A stretch of 64,000 nucleotides of DNA from NCBI GenBank assembly GCA_950295325.1, contig OX485807.1, forward strand, positions 43,802,440 to 43,866,439, read 5' to 3'. A program made the position numbers and the translations under genes. The notes beneath the pieces are model-generated. The model did no database searches. It had not been told where the DNA came from and saw only the letters and a list, made by a program, of their open reading frames with translations. Below are positions 1-12,089 of this stretch, in pieces. Each line of letters starts with the position of its first letter. The stretch's first letter is position 1. The stretch is from Polytrichum commune (lineage: Eukaryota; Streptophyta; Polytrichopsida; Polytrichales; Polytrichaceae).

Positions 1-519
1 GGTTCCAACATAGCTGATCAAAGCATTGATGTATATGTTTGTCAAATGAATGCAACTTGCTGTGTCCTTGGAAAAGGATGCTACAATCATTGAGCTGGAT
101 ATCTTTGCTGGAATTTTGCTGCTGTTTCTTGTTCAAAAGAAACTGCATTTGCTATCAACTTCTGGGGTTATTTTATTTGTCAACTTCTGGGGTTGTAAGG
201 ATTATGTAGACCTATTTCATGACAAACCAATGAATGCTTGAAAGCCCATTGGCTTGGCCCACAAACTGGGCTCAATTAAAATATCAAGCTCTCAAGTTGC
301 AAAGGTCAAGTTGGACTTCAAGGAAGCAACTGTGAGGAAGAGTACGTCTTCTTGCCGCTAATGAGAAGGTTCCTTTCTTCAAGCTCTCAACCTTTCCAGC
401 ATAAAGGGGGCTATGTTTGAAAGGTATTTTCAATTCTGGGTTGTACACTTAGGATTGCTCACGTGTGTGATCTTCAGAGTTTGACTTTGCTGCATAGGTA
501 TTTATGGTAGGCGTATGCA

Positions 520-625
520 AAACCAACACTCAACCTAAAGCTAACATTGTGTACAAGTGTCATACATTTGATGCCCCTGACAATTACTGTGGTTTTTAAT
601 GTTGTCTTTAGGTTGAGTGTTTGTT
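520..625. repeat. Small inverted-repeat element, MITE-like, copy 1
   Basis: The left end reads AAAACCAACACTCAACCTAA and the right end carries the reverse complement (CTTTAGGTTGAGTGTT), with about 70 bases between. Two other stretches in this window (42157-42264 and 48780-48891) have the same size and closely related ends built on CTAAAACCAACAC, so this is probably a diverged member of one non-autonomous transposon family. No coding capacity. Confidence 0.5.
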
Positions 626-1807
626 ATAGGTATGTGTACCTTACACGGATATTGAAGCATGCAGTACTTAACAAAGCACACACTATCATTGGCGAGAGGG
701 AATAATTGTATCCATCAAAGTTTCTCAGTTAGGAAGGCAGTTGGGAAGTCAGATCTGAGATGAACAATATTTGTTGCATAACCCATCAAGTTGCTCTATT
801 GTTCTTCTATTCAAAAGTGGTTTAATGCAAAATTTTATATTAAAACCACATAGTTTTTTTTCACTTTAAAAGCTCTACTTCAAGTGAAAAACATAATACT
901 CATTTAATCAATTGACTCTAACGGTACCTACACTGGGATGGAGGTGATGATTCTCTCACACAACATGCTCTCCTGTGCGACCTTTCATTGAGTCAGTTCT
1001 CGATAAATATTGTAAGCTAGGCAGCTATGGGTTGTTGGTTCACTACCATCAAGGGAAGTTGTGGAAAGATGTGCGAAACATATAGGCAGTTTGTTTTGTC
1101 GACAACAACATTTCCAAATAAAATCACTTGTATACATTTCTTTTGGTTTGGATTAACATGTCTTTTATTAGTCAGTCATTAAATAGTGGGCCCTTAGATG
1201 AAACTATTGTAAATAGTTTATTAAACACACACACAAACAAAGCCTAGGCACATATACATCATCTTAGATAGTACCTTAGGAAGCAACCCAATATAAATAT
1301 TGGAAAGATATTATTTAGGAATTAGATAATTCATCTTCCTCGATGTCTCGCAAACTACAATTTGCTTCTTGGCCATTGACAACATATACAACGACAAACG
1401 CAAACATGTTCAACGAAGTTCAAGAAGATATGACACAAAAAATTGATTACAAAGATCCCTTACGTGCATTAATATATACCATGTATGGATGGGTTGAACA
1501 CTCACAATTATTCAGTTAAATAGAAACCAATCCCATTATGGTCAGTTTCAAATTCGGTATTGGAGTGCAATGGAAATAAAGAAAATATCATACCTCAAAC
1601 ATTACAGAGGAGCTTGGGATGGTAGGTGGGAGTGAGATCTAGCTTTCACAACAATAATATGGATAGAATGTAGCTTTGCGCTTTATTCCAACATGGCTAT
1701 AAAATACACAAACAACATTTATGTTGTGCAAATAGGAAAATCGGAGAAGAAACACGCCCAATGAAATTTATAACTGGCGAACTCCTCCAATCAACCAACA
1801 TAGGAAA

Positions 1808-2060
1808 AACATCGGGAGCACTCCCGATGGTTTTCCATATGAAGTGTAATGTTGAACTTCATAGAGCCATTTGGGATTACATTTTCTTGTAAGTTGCATA
1901 AATCTTATGGCTTACTAATACATGGTAATCATTTGATGATTATAAACTTGTACTTTAAGATATTAATATTATTTTTTTTGTCTTAATGAGCAATGTTGTG
2001 GTCAATTTTAAAACACAACAATGCATTTTCTCCCATCATACTTTGGGAGTGCTCCTGATA
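1808..2060. repeat. MITE-like element with GGGAGCACTCCC ends
   Basis: The left end holds the palindrome ATCGGGAGCACTCCCGAT (1811-1828). The right end, read in reverse complement, gives ATCAGGAGCACTCCCAAAG. The two ends therefore form imperfect terminal inverted repeats around about 250 bases of AT-rich, non-coding DNA. The superfamily is not assigned. Confidence 0.4.
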
Positions 2061-2385
2061 TTGTATTGTCCACATGTAAACTTTGTTTATTTCTAAATCA
2101 TGTTATTGTCCATATTAACGTTTATGTCTTATGTCTTAACCCTTAGAGTCTTATGTTTACATGGTTTTGTCTTGAACTCTCCTAAAGCAAATTGTACAGT
2201 TTGATGTCTTAAGTTTTTCAACTTCATGTGTTCACCTCTTTTGAAATGTGTCTAAAATTGTTGTCTAAACTCTTATAGCTTGTGTCTTAAGGGCCACATC
2301 AAGGGAAATAGTTTTTCTTGCAGTAAATGATTTCGTAGTTTTATTTATTTGAATTTTCATTTGGTATGATATCATGAGATCTCTA

Positions 2386-2500
2386 GTGTGGCTCTAAAGG
2401 TGATATTAGTGGATTCTCCAATATTGACCTTTGGAGCCACATTGGGAGATTTCCCCATGATGCTGTGAAATGTACTAACATGGGGAGATCTCCCTATCCA
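2386..2500. repeat. Nested inverted repeats (hairpin)
   Basis: GTGTGGCTCTAAAGGTGATA near 2386 pairs with TTGACCTTTGGAGCCACAT near 2424-2442 across a loop of about 5-10 bases. A second arm pair, GGGAGATTTCCCCATG and CATGGGGAGATCTCCC, follows directly. Either a decayed foldback element or a transcribed hairpin; no further evidence. Confidence 0.4.
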
Positions 2501-2774
2501 CAAGGCACCATGAAATCTTCACATTTTATACAAGCTTCATCTCCATATTATATTATATAATTATTGCTAACTCTCTTTCTAATTAAATTTATGGTGAATT
2601 AAAGGTACTTGTTTACTATTTTAAGCCCTACATTTTATTGATGTATTACTAATTTAATCAGATTTTTTTTCAAAAGTTTACTTTTAGTTAAATATTTGTC
2701 GTAGATACAAGTGCCTAGGGACCATCCATTCACCCAATTCTCTCAATGAACCACCCCCCACACTTCTAAGAAAT

Positions 2775-2965
2775 AAGGTATACAACACTATTCAGTTACT
2801 TTTCTTGATTAGACCCCTAAGTTATATTGGAGTAGTAAGTGGTTAAGGGGAGCTCCAAGAACAAATACCAAAAAAGACACATGTTTAAGAGAGATTGAAC
2901 TATATGCTTAACATATGATAAGTATTCTAAGTTCAATAACAAACACAATTTAGGGGAGACCTATA
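2775..2965 (+). repeat. Dispersed repeat family, copy
   Basis: This shares an ordered series of blocks (CAGTTACTTTTCTTGATTAG, an AAGAACAAA block, an ACACATGTTTAA block, and a terminal TTCAATAACAAACACAATT block) with 54715-55010 and 52600-52985, and in reverse complement with 3313-3470. No coding potential. Probably a diverged non-autonomous transposon. Confidence 0.45.
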
Positions 2966-3312
2966 CGAACATTTAATGAGTGTGACAATTCTCACTTTAA
3001 TGGTAAATAAGACATTCATACGAGCTCCATAAATTAAGAGGAAAGTGGCTAATGGCCTCAATTTGCGTTTTAACCATCTCGTCCTAATCGCATATCCTAG
3101 GAAAAGTGGGCTAGTTGGGGGGAAAAAGCACCTAAGGTGTGTGAGTGTTACGTAATTCATTTTTCATGTTCTTCAACTTATACCGATTAGATTTAGACAA
3201 TAAGAAGAAGAAGAAGAAGTTGTATTGCATTAGCAAATCTACGATGGAAAATATGCAAACAAAGATTGAAAATCGGAAGTGTGTGTTTGTTGATTTCACA
3301 ACCGAATACAAA

Positions 3313-3470
3313 GATCCTTGCAATTGTGTTCGTTATTGAGTGTAGAGTAGTTGTTAATATTTAAAGACATAGTCCAATCTCTTTTAAATATGTGTCTTTA
3401 TGATGTTTGCTCTTTGATCCTCACCAAACTGCACACCAATCAAATATAGGAGTCCGATTAAGAAAACAAG
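3313..3470 (-). repeat. Dispersed repeat family, inverted copy
   Basis: Read on the minus strand it follows the same block order as 2775-2965, including TTTTCTTAATCGGACTCCTA, GAGCAAACATCATAAAGAC and CTCAATAACGAACACAATT. Together with 2775-2965 it forms an inverted pair about 350 bases apart, so the two could be the ends of one 700-bp element. Confidence 0.45.
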
Positions 3471-5590
3471 CCACTTAAGACCCATCTACCTTACCTAAAA
3501 CCCCTCTACCTTAGAGGGTGCTTAAACCAACACTTCAATCTATCTATCTATCTATATATATATATAGCATCAATTGAATATTTGATGAATATTCAAATTT
3601 AAAGCCACTAGCTCCCTTAAACCAATCCCTAGGCCCCATGTATGATGACCTTCCATTCTGATGAGGACCCCCACCTTCATTGCCTAGAACCAACACAAGA
3701 TTGCCTAGAATCAACACAACATCGTTGGGTACTAGATCCAAGCTAGATCAATGCCCAACTAGTAACGTTGTGCAAAGCCACATGGCCACCTCCATGATCC
3801 CACCTGGTTTAGTTGCAAAACCATCACCTGCATCCCATGTACCAACCCCCTTTATGTCAAGCCGACCCCTTTTGTGCTTTGAGGGCCTACCTCCTTGGAT
3901 TTGTGAATAAAATGGCTAGAGTAGGCACCAACAAACCACCGTAGACCCACCTTGATCTGACCCAAGATAGAGTGGAGCATGTTACAGTCTAACCCCGATA
4001 ATACGACACTCAATAATATGACACCTCGATTATACAACGCATTTCTTGTTGACCAAATTTCCTAGTGTTAATATACCCGATATTACAACTACAATGCTCG
4101 TAATACGACATTCTTTAGGCTTGATTTGTCATATAATAAAGGTAATTAATGTGCACATGTGTGGCACACACTCTAGGATCTACCTTGGGATCAAGGAGTA
4201 CATGATGAATTCATCAATGGGTCTTAAGTTACTTGTTTTAAACATTGGTTTCAAAACAAACGTTGCACTTTTAAGTCTTTGGGTTTGGGTGGAGGTTGAA
4301 GGGTTTAAGAATTGTTGGATCTGCATAGTATAATTATGACATTGTTGACTTCTCTTCTTGATGCAAAGTTTGTCTTCACACTTGACTCTCACATCTCTTT
4401 AGATTGGAAATTTTAGTCCTCACCGATTTATATTCCTAGATTTGCCCATGCGACTCTTCAATTTTTTTGACTCCGGAGGTGTCGGTAATCTTGAGTGGTG
4501 GGTGCTTTTCATTTCGGTTATAATTTCAACAATTTCGGTGTTGATGACCACATTTGCACACAAAACAACTTGCACACAATTTGGTAAGCATTGACCTCTT
4601 TCACATTGGTTATGGCACTTGAAGATGTTTATAGTATGAATGAGATTGGTTTATTTTACTGTGCCCAACCAAACAAGACACTAGTGGAAGGAGAAGTTCA
4701 TGGGGCGCAAAATCCAAAAAGACTGTCTCACTCTCGCTCTTGCTGTAAACACAATTGCACTAACAAGTTGAAACATGTGATTATTTACAAATTTCTATGC
4801 CTTAGATGCTTTAGAAGGTGGTTGCCAACAAATTATGTGTGGTGGTTTGCATCGTATGTATTTGAGACTTGGATGATGAGCCTTAGTGTACATTTCCTCT
4901 GTGAATCTTGGAAGTTTTAAAATGCTTATTGAAAAAATATGTGCAATTGGCATGAAAGGAAATTATGGATGCAGAGTACAAAATGAACGAGTTTGTGGAT
5001 TTGGCATGTGGTAGAAAAATCTATTTGGGTTCAAATTTGAATGAAGAACCAATGGAGGGGAATAATGTTGATGACCAACAAACACAAATAGTCAAGCTTC
5101 CTCAAGCATGCAACTATGTTTGATTATTATCAAGTTTTGTAGTGGAGCACCCTTTCGGAGCTTTCAATTATAGATGTGACAATATTTTTTGGATAATTTG
5201 AAGAAGATGTCAATTTCAAACAACAACAAACATCATTAAAATACAATAGATTGTTACATTCGTAGTGTGTGATATGGTGAAGACATCATTATGTGTGTAT
5301 ATATATATGTATATATAATTCAAACTCCATATTGTATGACATTTGTGAGCATATTTCTTTAAGAAAAATGTTCTTTCATGTTTATGTATCTTCATTGTGT
5401 ACACCAAATGACATTTTACATTGAATTAGGCCATTTTCTTGAAAAAAAATTTATAGTATGACATTTGAAGTTAAAATGTCATGTTATGCAAAATATGACA
5501 TTTGGACAATATTACACTTTCTTCATGGACCAAACATGTCATATTAAAGTGGAAGAACAATACCTACCCTCCATGGAGGTAGTGGAGGTT

Positions 5591-5595
5591 GGTAT
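5591..5595. repeat. Target-site duplication, left copy (GGTAT)
   Basis: GGTAT lies directly before the 5' LTR (TGTTGCGCACC...). The identical five bases follow the 3' LTR at 11221-11225. A 5-bp duplication is standard for Ty3/gypsy and Ty1/copia integration, and it fixes the ends of the element to the base. Confidence 0.85.
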
Positions 5596-6574
5596 TGTTG
5601 CGCACCTCTCCATGAGGAATGCCCGAAACACCATGGGCACAAGGGGGACCCCAAAGTGACACCGGGGACTTGTGGCACCGTTGGTGAGAGGGCCCAAGTG
5701 ATCCTAATGTGGGTGAGGGCACCAGGCGTTGAGAATGCCTCCCGCCCATGAAGACTGGAAGTCACGAGAGTAGGGCCAATAGCTATGCGTAGCTTATGAC
5801 GTGCGGATTCTAGAATGCTCAAGAACACCTCAATCGGAGGCGTGAGCTAGGAGATATGGCAATTTGAGTGGGGCGCTGTCCCGGGACAGCGCCCTGGTAC
5901 AGCAATGCCCTGGGAGTGGCTCTCGGGACTGCCAAGGTTTGAACATGCATAACTTCCTCAATACTTGCCCGAATGGGACAAGAGAGGAGTCCATCGGAAT
6001 CTACATGAAGCATAAATGACAATGGAGTGGTTGCTTGTTAGCATCAGACATCATACAAGGAAGTAATGGTGTTTTGAAGCTTTTGGGGCTTGTCACCCCA
6101 GTTGCTAAGGGAAAATGTCTACTTGGCCCCAACTCTTGGTGGAGAGACAAAAGGTTTCTTGATGGTGGGGTAGGGGCCCTGCCAAAAGTCCTAGAGGCTT
6201 ATATGGGTGAGGTGGCGTGGTTGGCCGAACCCACCCGAGGCCGAACGGCACGGCCTCCACAAGCATTGGCCCAACATGGGGGCATAGTTGCCTAATATGG
6301 TTCGGGTTGTTGTAGTGTTGCTCCGACAACACAATGATCAACTAAAGATTGGACTTTCATGGATGGTAATCCACATCTTACCATTGGATACCAAATAAGG
6401 GGAGAGTCCCAAATGCAGGTGTAGAAAGGTTGGTCCCTCTTCTATGGACTGAGAGGTCCACGGTATGGGGAGCTCACCATTCGCATGGCGGAATGCGAAG
6501 GATTAGCGTTCGTGGCCCTTGCTAGAATTGAAAATGACCAAGATAATTAGGGAGAACTAGCAAAGGTTGCGACA
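5596..6574 (+). repeat. 5' long terminal repeat
   Basis: The 979-bp LTR begins TGTTGCGCACCTCTCCATGA and ends GGTTGCGACA. It aligns along its length with 10300-11220; shared landmarks are the CCATGGGCACAAGGGGGACC block, the GAATGCTCAAGAACACCTCA block and the ATGATCAACTAAAGATTG block. It should contain the element's promoter and poly(A) signals, but I do not see a clear TATA box. Confidence 0.85.
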
Positions 6575-6576
6575 CG

Positions 6577-6590
6577 TGGTATCAGAGCAG
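6577..6590 (+). other. Primer binding site (tRNA-Met type)
   Basis: TGGTATCAGAGCAG starts two bases after the 5' LTR. TGGTATCAGAGC is the usual plant LTR-retrotransposon site complementary to the 3' end of initiator methionine tRNA. Confidence 0.85.
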
Positions 6591-6599
6591 GGTTCCAAT

Positions 6600-7720
6600 C
6601 TTTAAGCTAGTACTTGGAGGAAGAGATGGTTATCAAACGTGCGGGTTATGATTGTGAGTCCGGGTTTCTAAAAGGTTGTGACGTTCAATATTGGAACAAT
6701 GATCATATTCAAATGGATTATGATCACATCATTGATTCTAATGACAATGGTTAAGATGATAGTAGATATGGTGAGGAAATAGTGAAGTCCATTGAAATGA
6801 CTCACGCAAACCTCAAAGAGAATTTTGAGGCTACACTACCAAATACACCTAAGAATTTGGAAAGTGGTGACATTGAATTGAAATTCCAAATTCAAAATGT
6901 TTGAGTTCACAGATTTCATGAATCAAGAACTTAAGCATGACAAGGAAAAAATGGCCCAACAAGATAAAATGATCAAGCCATTCGTGATGGAAGGTTCTAG
7001 GTTTTTTTCTTGGACGAAGAAGTTGGCCAAAGTGAGCATGCCAAATACCTTTTCGAAGTTTGGTAAGATAAAAAGAATAATTAGAAATTGTGTTGGAAAT
7101 GGATAACTACTATCATGTCCAAAAGGCCTAGGGTGGACGACAAGAATGCTATAGCGGTTATATTTTTGAAAGACTATGCGTTTCAATGATGGATTAGTAA
7201 AAATATGCAAGAGTCGGAGGTGGGATAAGTTTGACTTGGGTTGGCTTCAAGGAGTTGCCTGTTGAGAGGTTCACGCCGAATTGCCAAGAATTGCATGATA
7301 ATATGAACTTGGTGCAAATGAGGCACATGGGGTCTCTTAAGGCCCGTGCATGATCCAAACGTCCAAATGTATGATACATCTAAGATGAACGAACTTTCTA
7401 AGAAATGTATCATTTTAGGTGGGGGTTCAAAAGCATGTGATAGATGTCTTGTTCAAGTTCCCAAAACTTTTCGCGGACGTGGCGGGAATCATCAAGATTG
7501 CGAGAGCATTGAAACCAATGGTCCCAAAAAGAAGTTGGGCGGCGGCTCACTACAAAGTGGCTTTAGCCAAAATAGGTCCCAAGGAAATGAACACAAGTAG
7601 TTTGGCCCATCATACCAACACAAAGTCCAAGCCGAAGGTACAACTTCCAACAAGAGTGGCATCTAAAGAAGAAATTCACACCATGTTAGAAACCAAAAGA
7701 GTAGCTTTGTGGTACTAAGC
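6600..7720 (+). pseudogene. gag remnant of the LTR element
   Basis: This lies where gag should be, directly after the primer binding site. Open stretches of 60-100 codons in changing frames (for example 6897-7106 and 7419-7718) are charged, Lys-rich and interrupted by stops. The part around 7430-7600 resembles the Lys/Pro-rich end of gag. No intact CCHC zinc knuckle is visible. Assignment rests on position more than on motif. Confidence 0.5.
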
Positions 7721-8199
7721 CAAATCATGTTTGTACCGCGGGCGGAATGTTAGAAGTTGGCTTTATGGTACTAAGCCAAATCGTGTTTGTGTCACGGACA
7801 GAATGTTAAAAGTTGGCTTTGTGGACCAAGCCAAATCATGTTGTTGCCGCGGACCAAATATTAGACAGTGGCTTTGGGGCCAAGATTAGTAGCCTGAAGA
7901 GATGCCAAGTTTTTTGTACCTTGAGACTCAAATGAATGGCAAAAATGTCTAATGAGTTGACAAAGAGGCAACCCACTCCTTCATGAGCCCGAAACTCACA
8001 AGGGAGTTGGGGCTTGCTGACGCATAGAGCGGGCAAACCCATCAATGTGAGGTTTGGAAAGGATGAACTGCATGCAATAAATGAGGTGGTGTTGCGTGTA
8101 ACCTAATAGTGTGAGACATTAAACTTTTGTGGAGATTTTACATTATGTGAAATCAATGAAGTGCACCTCATTTTTTAGCACATCTTTTTTGAAACTCAC

Positions 8200-8940
8200 A
8201 CGGTAGATGTGAGGCGTAAGCCGGTGTGTTTGTGGTGTGCCATGATGGCAAAAAATTTGAGTTTAAAATTGACAATTCCTATGATAGGTGGAGCCAAGTT
8301 GAATTTGGTCTCAATGGACCAAATGAAAAATAAACAAATAATGGTTGTGGTTCAATTGGAGCAACTCCAAGGAACTCATGGGGAGGCTAGGAAAGATGGG
8401 CCTCCCCTGAACCACATTTGTGGGGTGTTGGCGAAGTACAAAGATGTACTTACCAATGGGTTGCTCAAAAGGTTACCGACGAATAATGAAAAACAATTTT
8501 GCTTAACGAGAAAATTGAGTTCTTGAGCTATGTGATGATGAATGAAGGTGGTGGATGGACATGATGAAGGTCAAGGCAATTCAAGAGTGAAAGTGGCCCT
8601 TGACCCAAAAAAGACTAGGTCATTGCTTGGCCTAGCCAACTACTACCACCACTTCATTCAAACATTTTCTAAGGTTGCTAGGACCTTGTTCGACTTGTTT
8701 AAAGAAGGGATAGCCCAAGTGTGAGATGAACCTTGTTACCAAGCCTTTGGGAAGCTCAAGAGCAGGTTGTTTTCACCGCATGTGCTCAAGTTTGCGGAGT
8801 TTGACAAACCTTTTGAGATGCATACATGGGCGAGAGATTTTGCCATTAGCGGAGTGTTGAAGCAAGATGGATGCCCATTGCATATGAGAGTCTCAAACCA
8901 ACACTTGAGGAGTTTGGTGAGTGCGAACCAACGAGTTTGA
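8200..8940 (+). pseudogene. pol remnant: linker, RT end and RNase H of a gypsy element
   Basis: A frame from 8209 resembles the pre-RT linker (KYKDVLTNGLLKRLP). At about 8580-8720 the hallmark segment just after the RT domain is seen (RSLLGLANYYHHFI... then KVARTLFDLFKEG), followed beyond a stop by an RNase H start (KFAEFDKPFEMHT...DFAISGVLKQDG, 8785-8880). The reverse transcriptase active-site region that should lie between these parts is absent: the linker runs almost directly into the post-RT segment. Frameshifts and stops (for example at 8722) show it is dead. Confidence 0.8.
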
Positions 8941-8999
8941 GCGGACTATGTGGGTTGAGTGGAGTTTAGTTGTAATGTAGCCACGCACTTGGCGACCAA

Positions 9000-9440
9000 G
9001 GGGTCATCTTTCATGGTGGCTTATGGAGTGGATGCACTCTGACCTACTAACCTAACTTTCGAGGGGGCACATTCAATACTAGAGTTCAATCAAGATGGTG
9101 AGGACTTGGCTAAGAAGCGTGAACAAGTCTTGGATATGACCAAGTTGTTGGTGGAGAAAGCCCAAAAGTACTACGAAGAGCAAGTCAATGGCAAAAGACG
9201 TGAAGTGAAGTATGAGGTGGGCCCAAAAGGTGTTAAAGAATGTGAATAACTTCACCTTGGCTAAAGACCTTACTCCAAAGTTCATGTCCAAAATTGGAGC
9301 TCCGTTTCCCATTGTGGAACGAGTGTTCAAGGACATGTATAAGTTGGAGTTACCGCCCGAAATCAAATGCATCCAACATTCCATGTCTCATTACTACAAC
9401 CATTCATGGTGAATACCAAGGAATTGGTGAAGCACTTTGA
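9000..9440 (+). pseudogene. pol remnant: integrase C-terminal region
   Basis: The segment encodes pieces typical of the gypsy integrase C-terminus: VAYGVDAL at about 9020, LVEKAQKYYEEQVNGKRREV at about 9148-9210, then in another frame VNNFTLAKDLTPKFM...GAPFPIVERVFKDMYKLELPP (9240-9360), and after a further frame change the H-S-M-S/HVSLL-like tail near 9380. The integrase zinc finger and catalytic core upstream are not found. At least two frameshifts. Confidence 0.78.
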
Positions 9441-10287
9441 ATAAACTAGGGCTAAAGGTTTCAATAAAAAGAAGCGTAGGCATTGATGAGGACATCAATA
9501 TCCTTTAGTGGGGGAGAAACGCTAGTAGCACACTTAGCTTGGAGGCAATGCCCTTCACAACATGTACTTGTTCTTTGGCTTAAGGTAATAAAGTTTAATT
9601 TTAGTGATGTAAAGAAAAAACTATGAGATGAGGTCCTAGTCTTGTACTTGTGTTTGGTTAGTGGAAGAGGGGGAATAGACATGCCAAACTAGGTTAGATA
9701 AGCCGAGTAATTGGGGGCCATGGCTTGGAGGGGGCTTGGATAAAACCAAGAAACCTCTTAGCCATGGGCTTGTCCGGGCGGAGGCAAGGTGATGGCACAT
9801 GCTCATAAAAGTGCAACCCACGAACTAACGAGAGTTGGCACATGGGAGTCATGAGCCTATATCTCGAAAGAACAAAGTGGGAACCGAATCAGTCGGGACT
9901 TAACATCACCCCTGTGCGATTGAGGCGTGGCATAACGATGGAAAGCCATCTCGGAATTGCAACCGAGACAACTTAGTAAAAGCATTGAGGTCCGGCCTAG
10001 TTGTGTCAAGTTAGGCTAGTGGAGCCTAATGGGGGAGGCCCCAAAGGAGGGGCAACCCAAGTGAGTCCCAAAGTATGTGGGTCCAGTGTAGGTTAGGTCC
10101 TTGGAGGAAAGATCCAAGGTCGCTAACGGACGACCTAGGAACGATACCTTTGGAACTATGACAAATTTGAAGATGCATTATGGGGGTCGCGCCCTAAGAT
10201 AAACACAATGCTGCACCATAGAGAATGGTAACTTTAGAATTGATGTGCCAAATATAAGTATTGTCGATGAGGGCATCGACTCCGTTT

Positions 10288-10299
10288 GGTGGAGGTGAA
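10288..10299 (+). other. Polypurine tract of the LTR element
   Basis: GGTGGAGGTGAA, nearly all purine, lies immediately before the first base (TG) of the 3' LTR, where plus-strand synthesis is primed in LTR retrotransposons. Assigned by position and base composition. Confidence 0.6.
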
Positions 10300-11220
10300 T
10301 GTGGCACACCTCTTCATGAGGAGTGCCTAAAATACCATGGGCACAAGGGGGACCCTGGAGTGACACCCGGGGCTTGTGGTGCCGTTGGTGAGAGGGCCCA
10401 AGTGATCCTAGTGTGGGAGAGGGCCGGGGGCGTTGGGAATGCCCCCACCCACAGAGACTAAGAGTCACAAGGGTAAGGCCTTGAGTTATGAGTAACTCAT
10501 GTCGGACAGATTTTAGAATGCTCAAGAACACCTCAATCACAAGTATGAGCTAGGAGATATGAAAATTTGAATGAGGTGTTGCCTAGGGACAACGCCCTGG
10601 GATAGTAATGACCTAGGAGTGGTGCTTGGGATTGCCAAGATTAGAACAATCATAAATTATTTAATACGTGCACGAATGGGACAAGAGAGGAGTTCATTGG
10701 CATCTACGTGAAGCATACATGAAGATGGAGTGGTCGCTTGTTAGCATCAGATATCATACAAGGAAGTTATGGTGTCCTAAAGCTTTTGGGGGTTTCTTGC
10801 CTTCGCGGCTAAGGGAAGATGTTTACTTGGCCCCAACTCTTGGTAGAGAGACAAAAGGTTTCTTGACGGTGGGATAGGGGCCTTGCCAAAAGTCCTAGAG
10901 GCTTATCACGACCTCCACGGTCATTGGCCCAACATCGGGGTTGTCTAGTATGGTTCAAGTTGTTATAGTGATGCTCCGGCAACACGATGATCAACTAAAG
11001 ATTGAACTTCCATAGATGATAGTCCATATTTTACCATTGGTTACCGAATAAGGGGAGAGAGTCCCGAATGCAAGTGTAGGTCCCTCTCCTTTGAACTAAG
11101 AGGTCCGCGGTATGGGAGCTAATCATTTGCATGGCGGAATGCGAAGGGTTAGTGCTCATAACCCTTGCTAGAATTGAAAAAGAATAAGATAATTAAGGGG
11201 AGCTAACAAGGGTTGCGACA
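10300..11220 (+). repeat. 3' long terminal repeat
   Basis: The 921-bp LTR begins TGTGGCACACCTCTTCATGA and ends GGGTTGCGACA. It matches the 5' LTR in order over its length, but with many substitutions and several deletions (for example the stretch matching 6200-6270 of the 5' copy is missing here). It is followed directly by GGTAT. Confidence 0.85.
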
Positions 11221-11225
11221 GGTAT
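11221..11225. repeat. Target-site duplication, right copy (GGTAT)
   Basis: Identical to 5591-5595 and directly after the terminal CA of the 3' LTR. Confidence 0.85.
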
Positions 11226-11886
11226 GAGGTGGCTCCACTAATGAAACCTAAAACCATCAATCTGTAGGTCCAAACACTCCTACACCATGGGGAACAATTC
11301 ATAGCAGTTGAGTGTTGGAGATTGGAAGGCGTTCATAGGTGTTTGTTTTTGGATGGGGTGTTGGTATTCGCATTCTCCAGTTTACCGTACTTCTGAAACT
11401 GGTACACTAAATATGATATTTAGTGTGACTTATTATTTGAAATTACGCAATGCTATATTTATTTACTGTACATCTCATATTTTACCAACAAATGTTAAAT
11501 TGGTAGTTTGGACATTGTATATCATCGACAACTTTACGTGGTAAAAAATGCAAGTCAATAGTAGAAAGATATAGCACCGTGTAAATCCGAATAGCAAGTC
11601 ACAGTAAATATCATATTTGGTGTAATGATGTTGGGGGCAACAAACTAAGGTGATGGATGAATTTGGATGGAAATAACTCACCTCCATCCATCCATCCGCC
11701 CATGGATAGGTATCACTACGGACCGTCCATTCCGAAACGCCCGCCGTTCAAGGGCCAGGAAATTGCATGGGGCTGGTCATGATGCGGACTCACTGCCGAG
11801 TCACGCGAGCCCACGTACTGTTTGACGCGCGGTTGCGTCCAAGGCCGGCCGAAACGCCGGAGCCGCCGGACGACCAACGAAGCACT

Positions 11887-11984
11887 CGCTTCCTTCGCTG
11901 CCCGGAGAGCCAGCCCGTGGGAACCAATTTCATTGGGAACGGCTCCCAATACCCGGGTGGTCATTCCCGGCCCCACGGGACCCG
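11887..11984 (+). repeat. 98-bp GC-rich repeat, copy 1
   Basis: Starts CGCTTCCTTCGCTGCCCGG and ends CCCCACGGGACCCG. The reverse complement occurs at 14243-14340 with the same length and, by my count, four mismatches. It contains a short internal near-palindrome around the TTCATTGGGAACGGCTCCCAA segment. GC content is far above its surroundings. Function unknown. Confidence 0.85.
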
Positions 11985-12089
11985 CAGCTCCCGACCCCGA
12001 AGTAGAGGACTGGGGATTGGTTGACGAGATGCTGCAGAGGTGCAAAGCAAGTGATGGGATGGGGAAATTAGGGGAGGGGAGCATTTTGT

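Larger units (their letters stand above)
1..5590. other. Intergenic, no supportable gene
   Basis: No reading frame here looks like a conserved protein; the longest open frames are about 100 codons, without recognisable motifs or exon-like codon use. The stretch is AT-rich and holds small inverted-repeat elements (about 520-625, 1808-2060, 2386-2500), copies of a dispersed repeat (about 2775-2965 and, inverted, 3313-3470) and a short TCTA/TA microsatellite at about 3538-3567. It ends at the target-site duplication of the LTR retrotransposon. Confidence 0.6.
5596..11220 (+). mobile_element. Decayed Ty3/gypsy-type LTR retrotransposon
   Basis: The 5.6-kb element has two related LTRs (5596-6574 and 10300-11220), each starting TGT and ending GCGACA, flanked by GGTAT on both sides. 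A primer binding site TGGTATCAGAGC lies two bases after the 5' LTR, and a purine-rich tract (GGTGGAGGTGAA) precedes the 3' LTR. The internal part holds gag remnants (about 6600-7720), a pol linker and an RT-end/RNase H fragment (about 8200-8940), and the C-terminal end of integrase (about 9000-9440). The order RNase H before integrase fits Ty3/gypsy. The reverse transcriptase core and integrase catalytic core are missing, and the rest is broken by stops and frameshifts, so it cannot move by itself. The LTRs differ by many substitutions and indels, so the insertion is old. Confidence 0.88.

Noticed and set aside
50-241. 63-codon open frame with a hydrophobic middle
   Set aside because: No recognisable motif, no splice or promoter context, and similar lengths are common by chance in this DNA.
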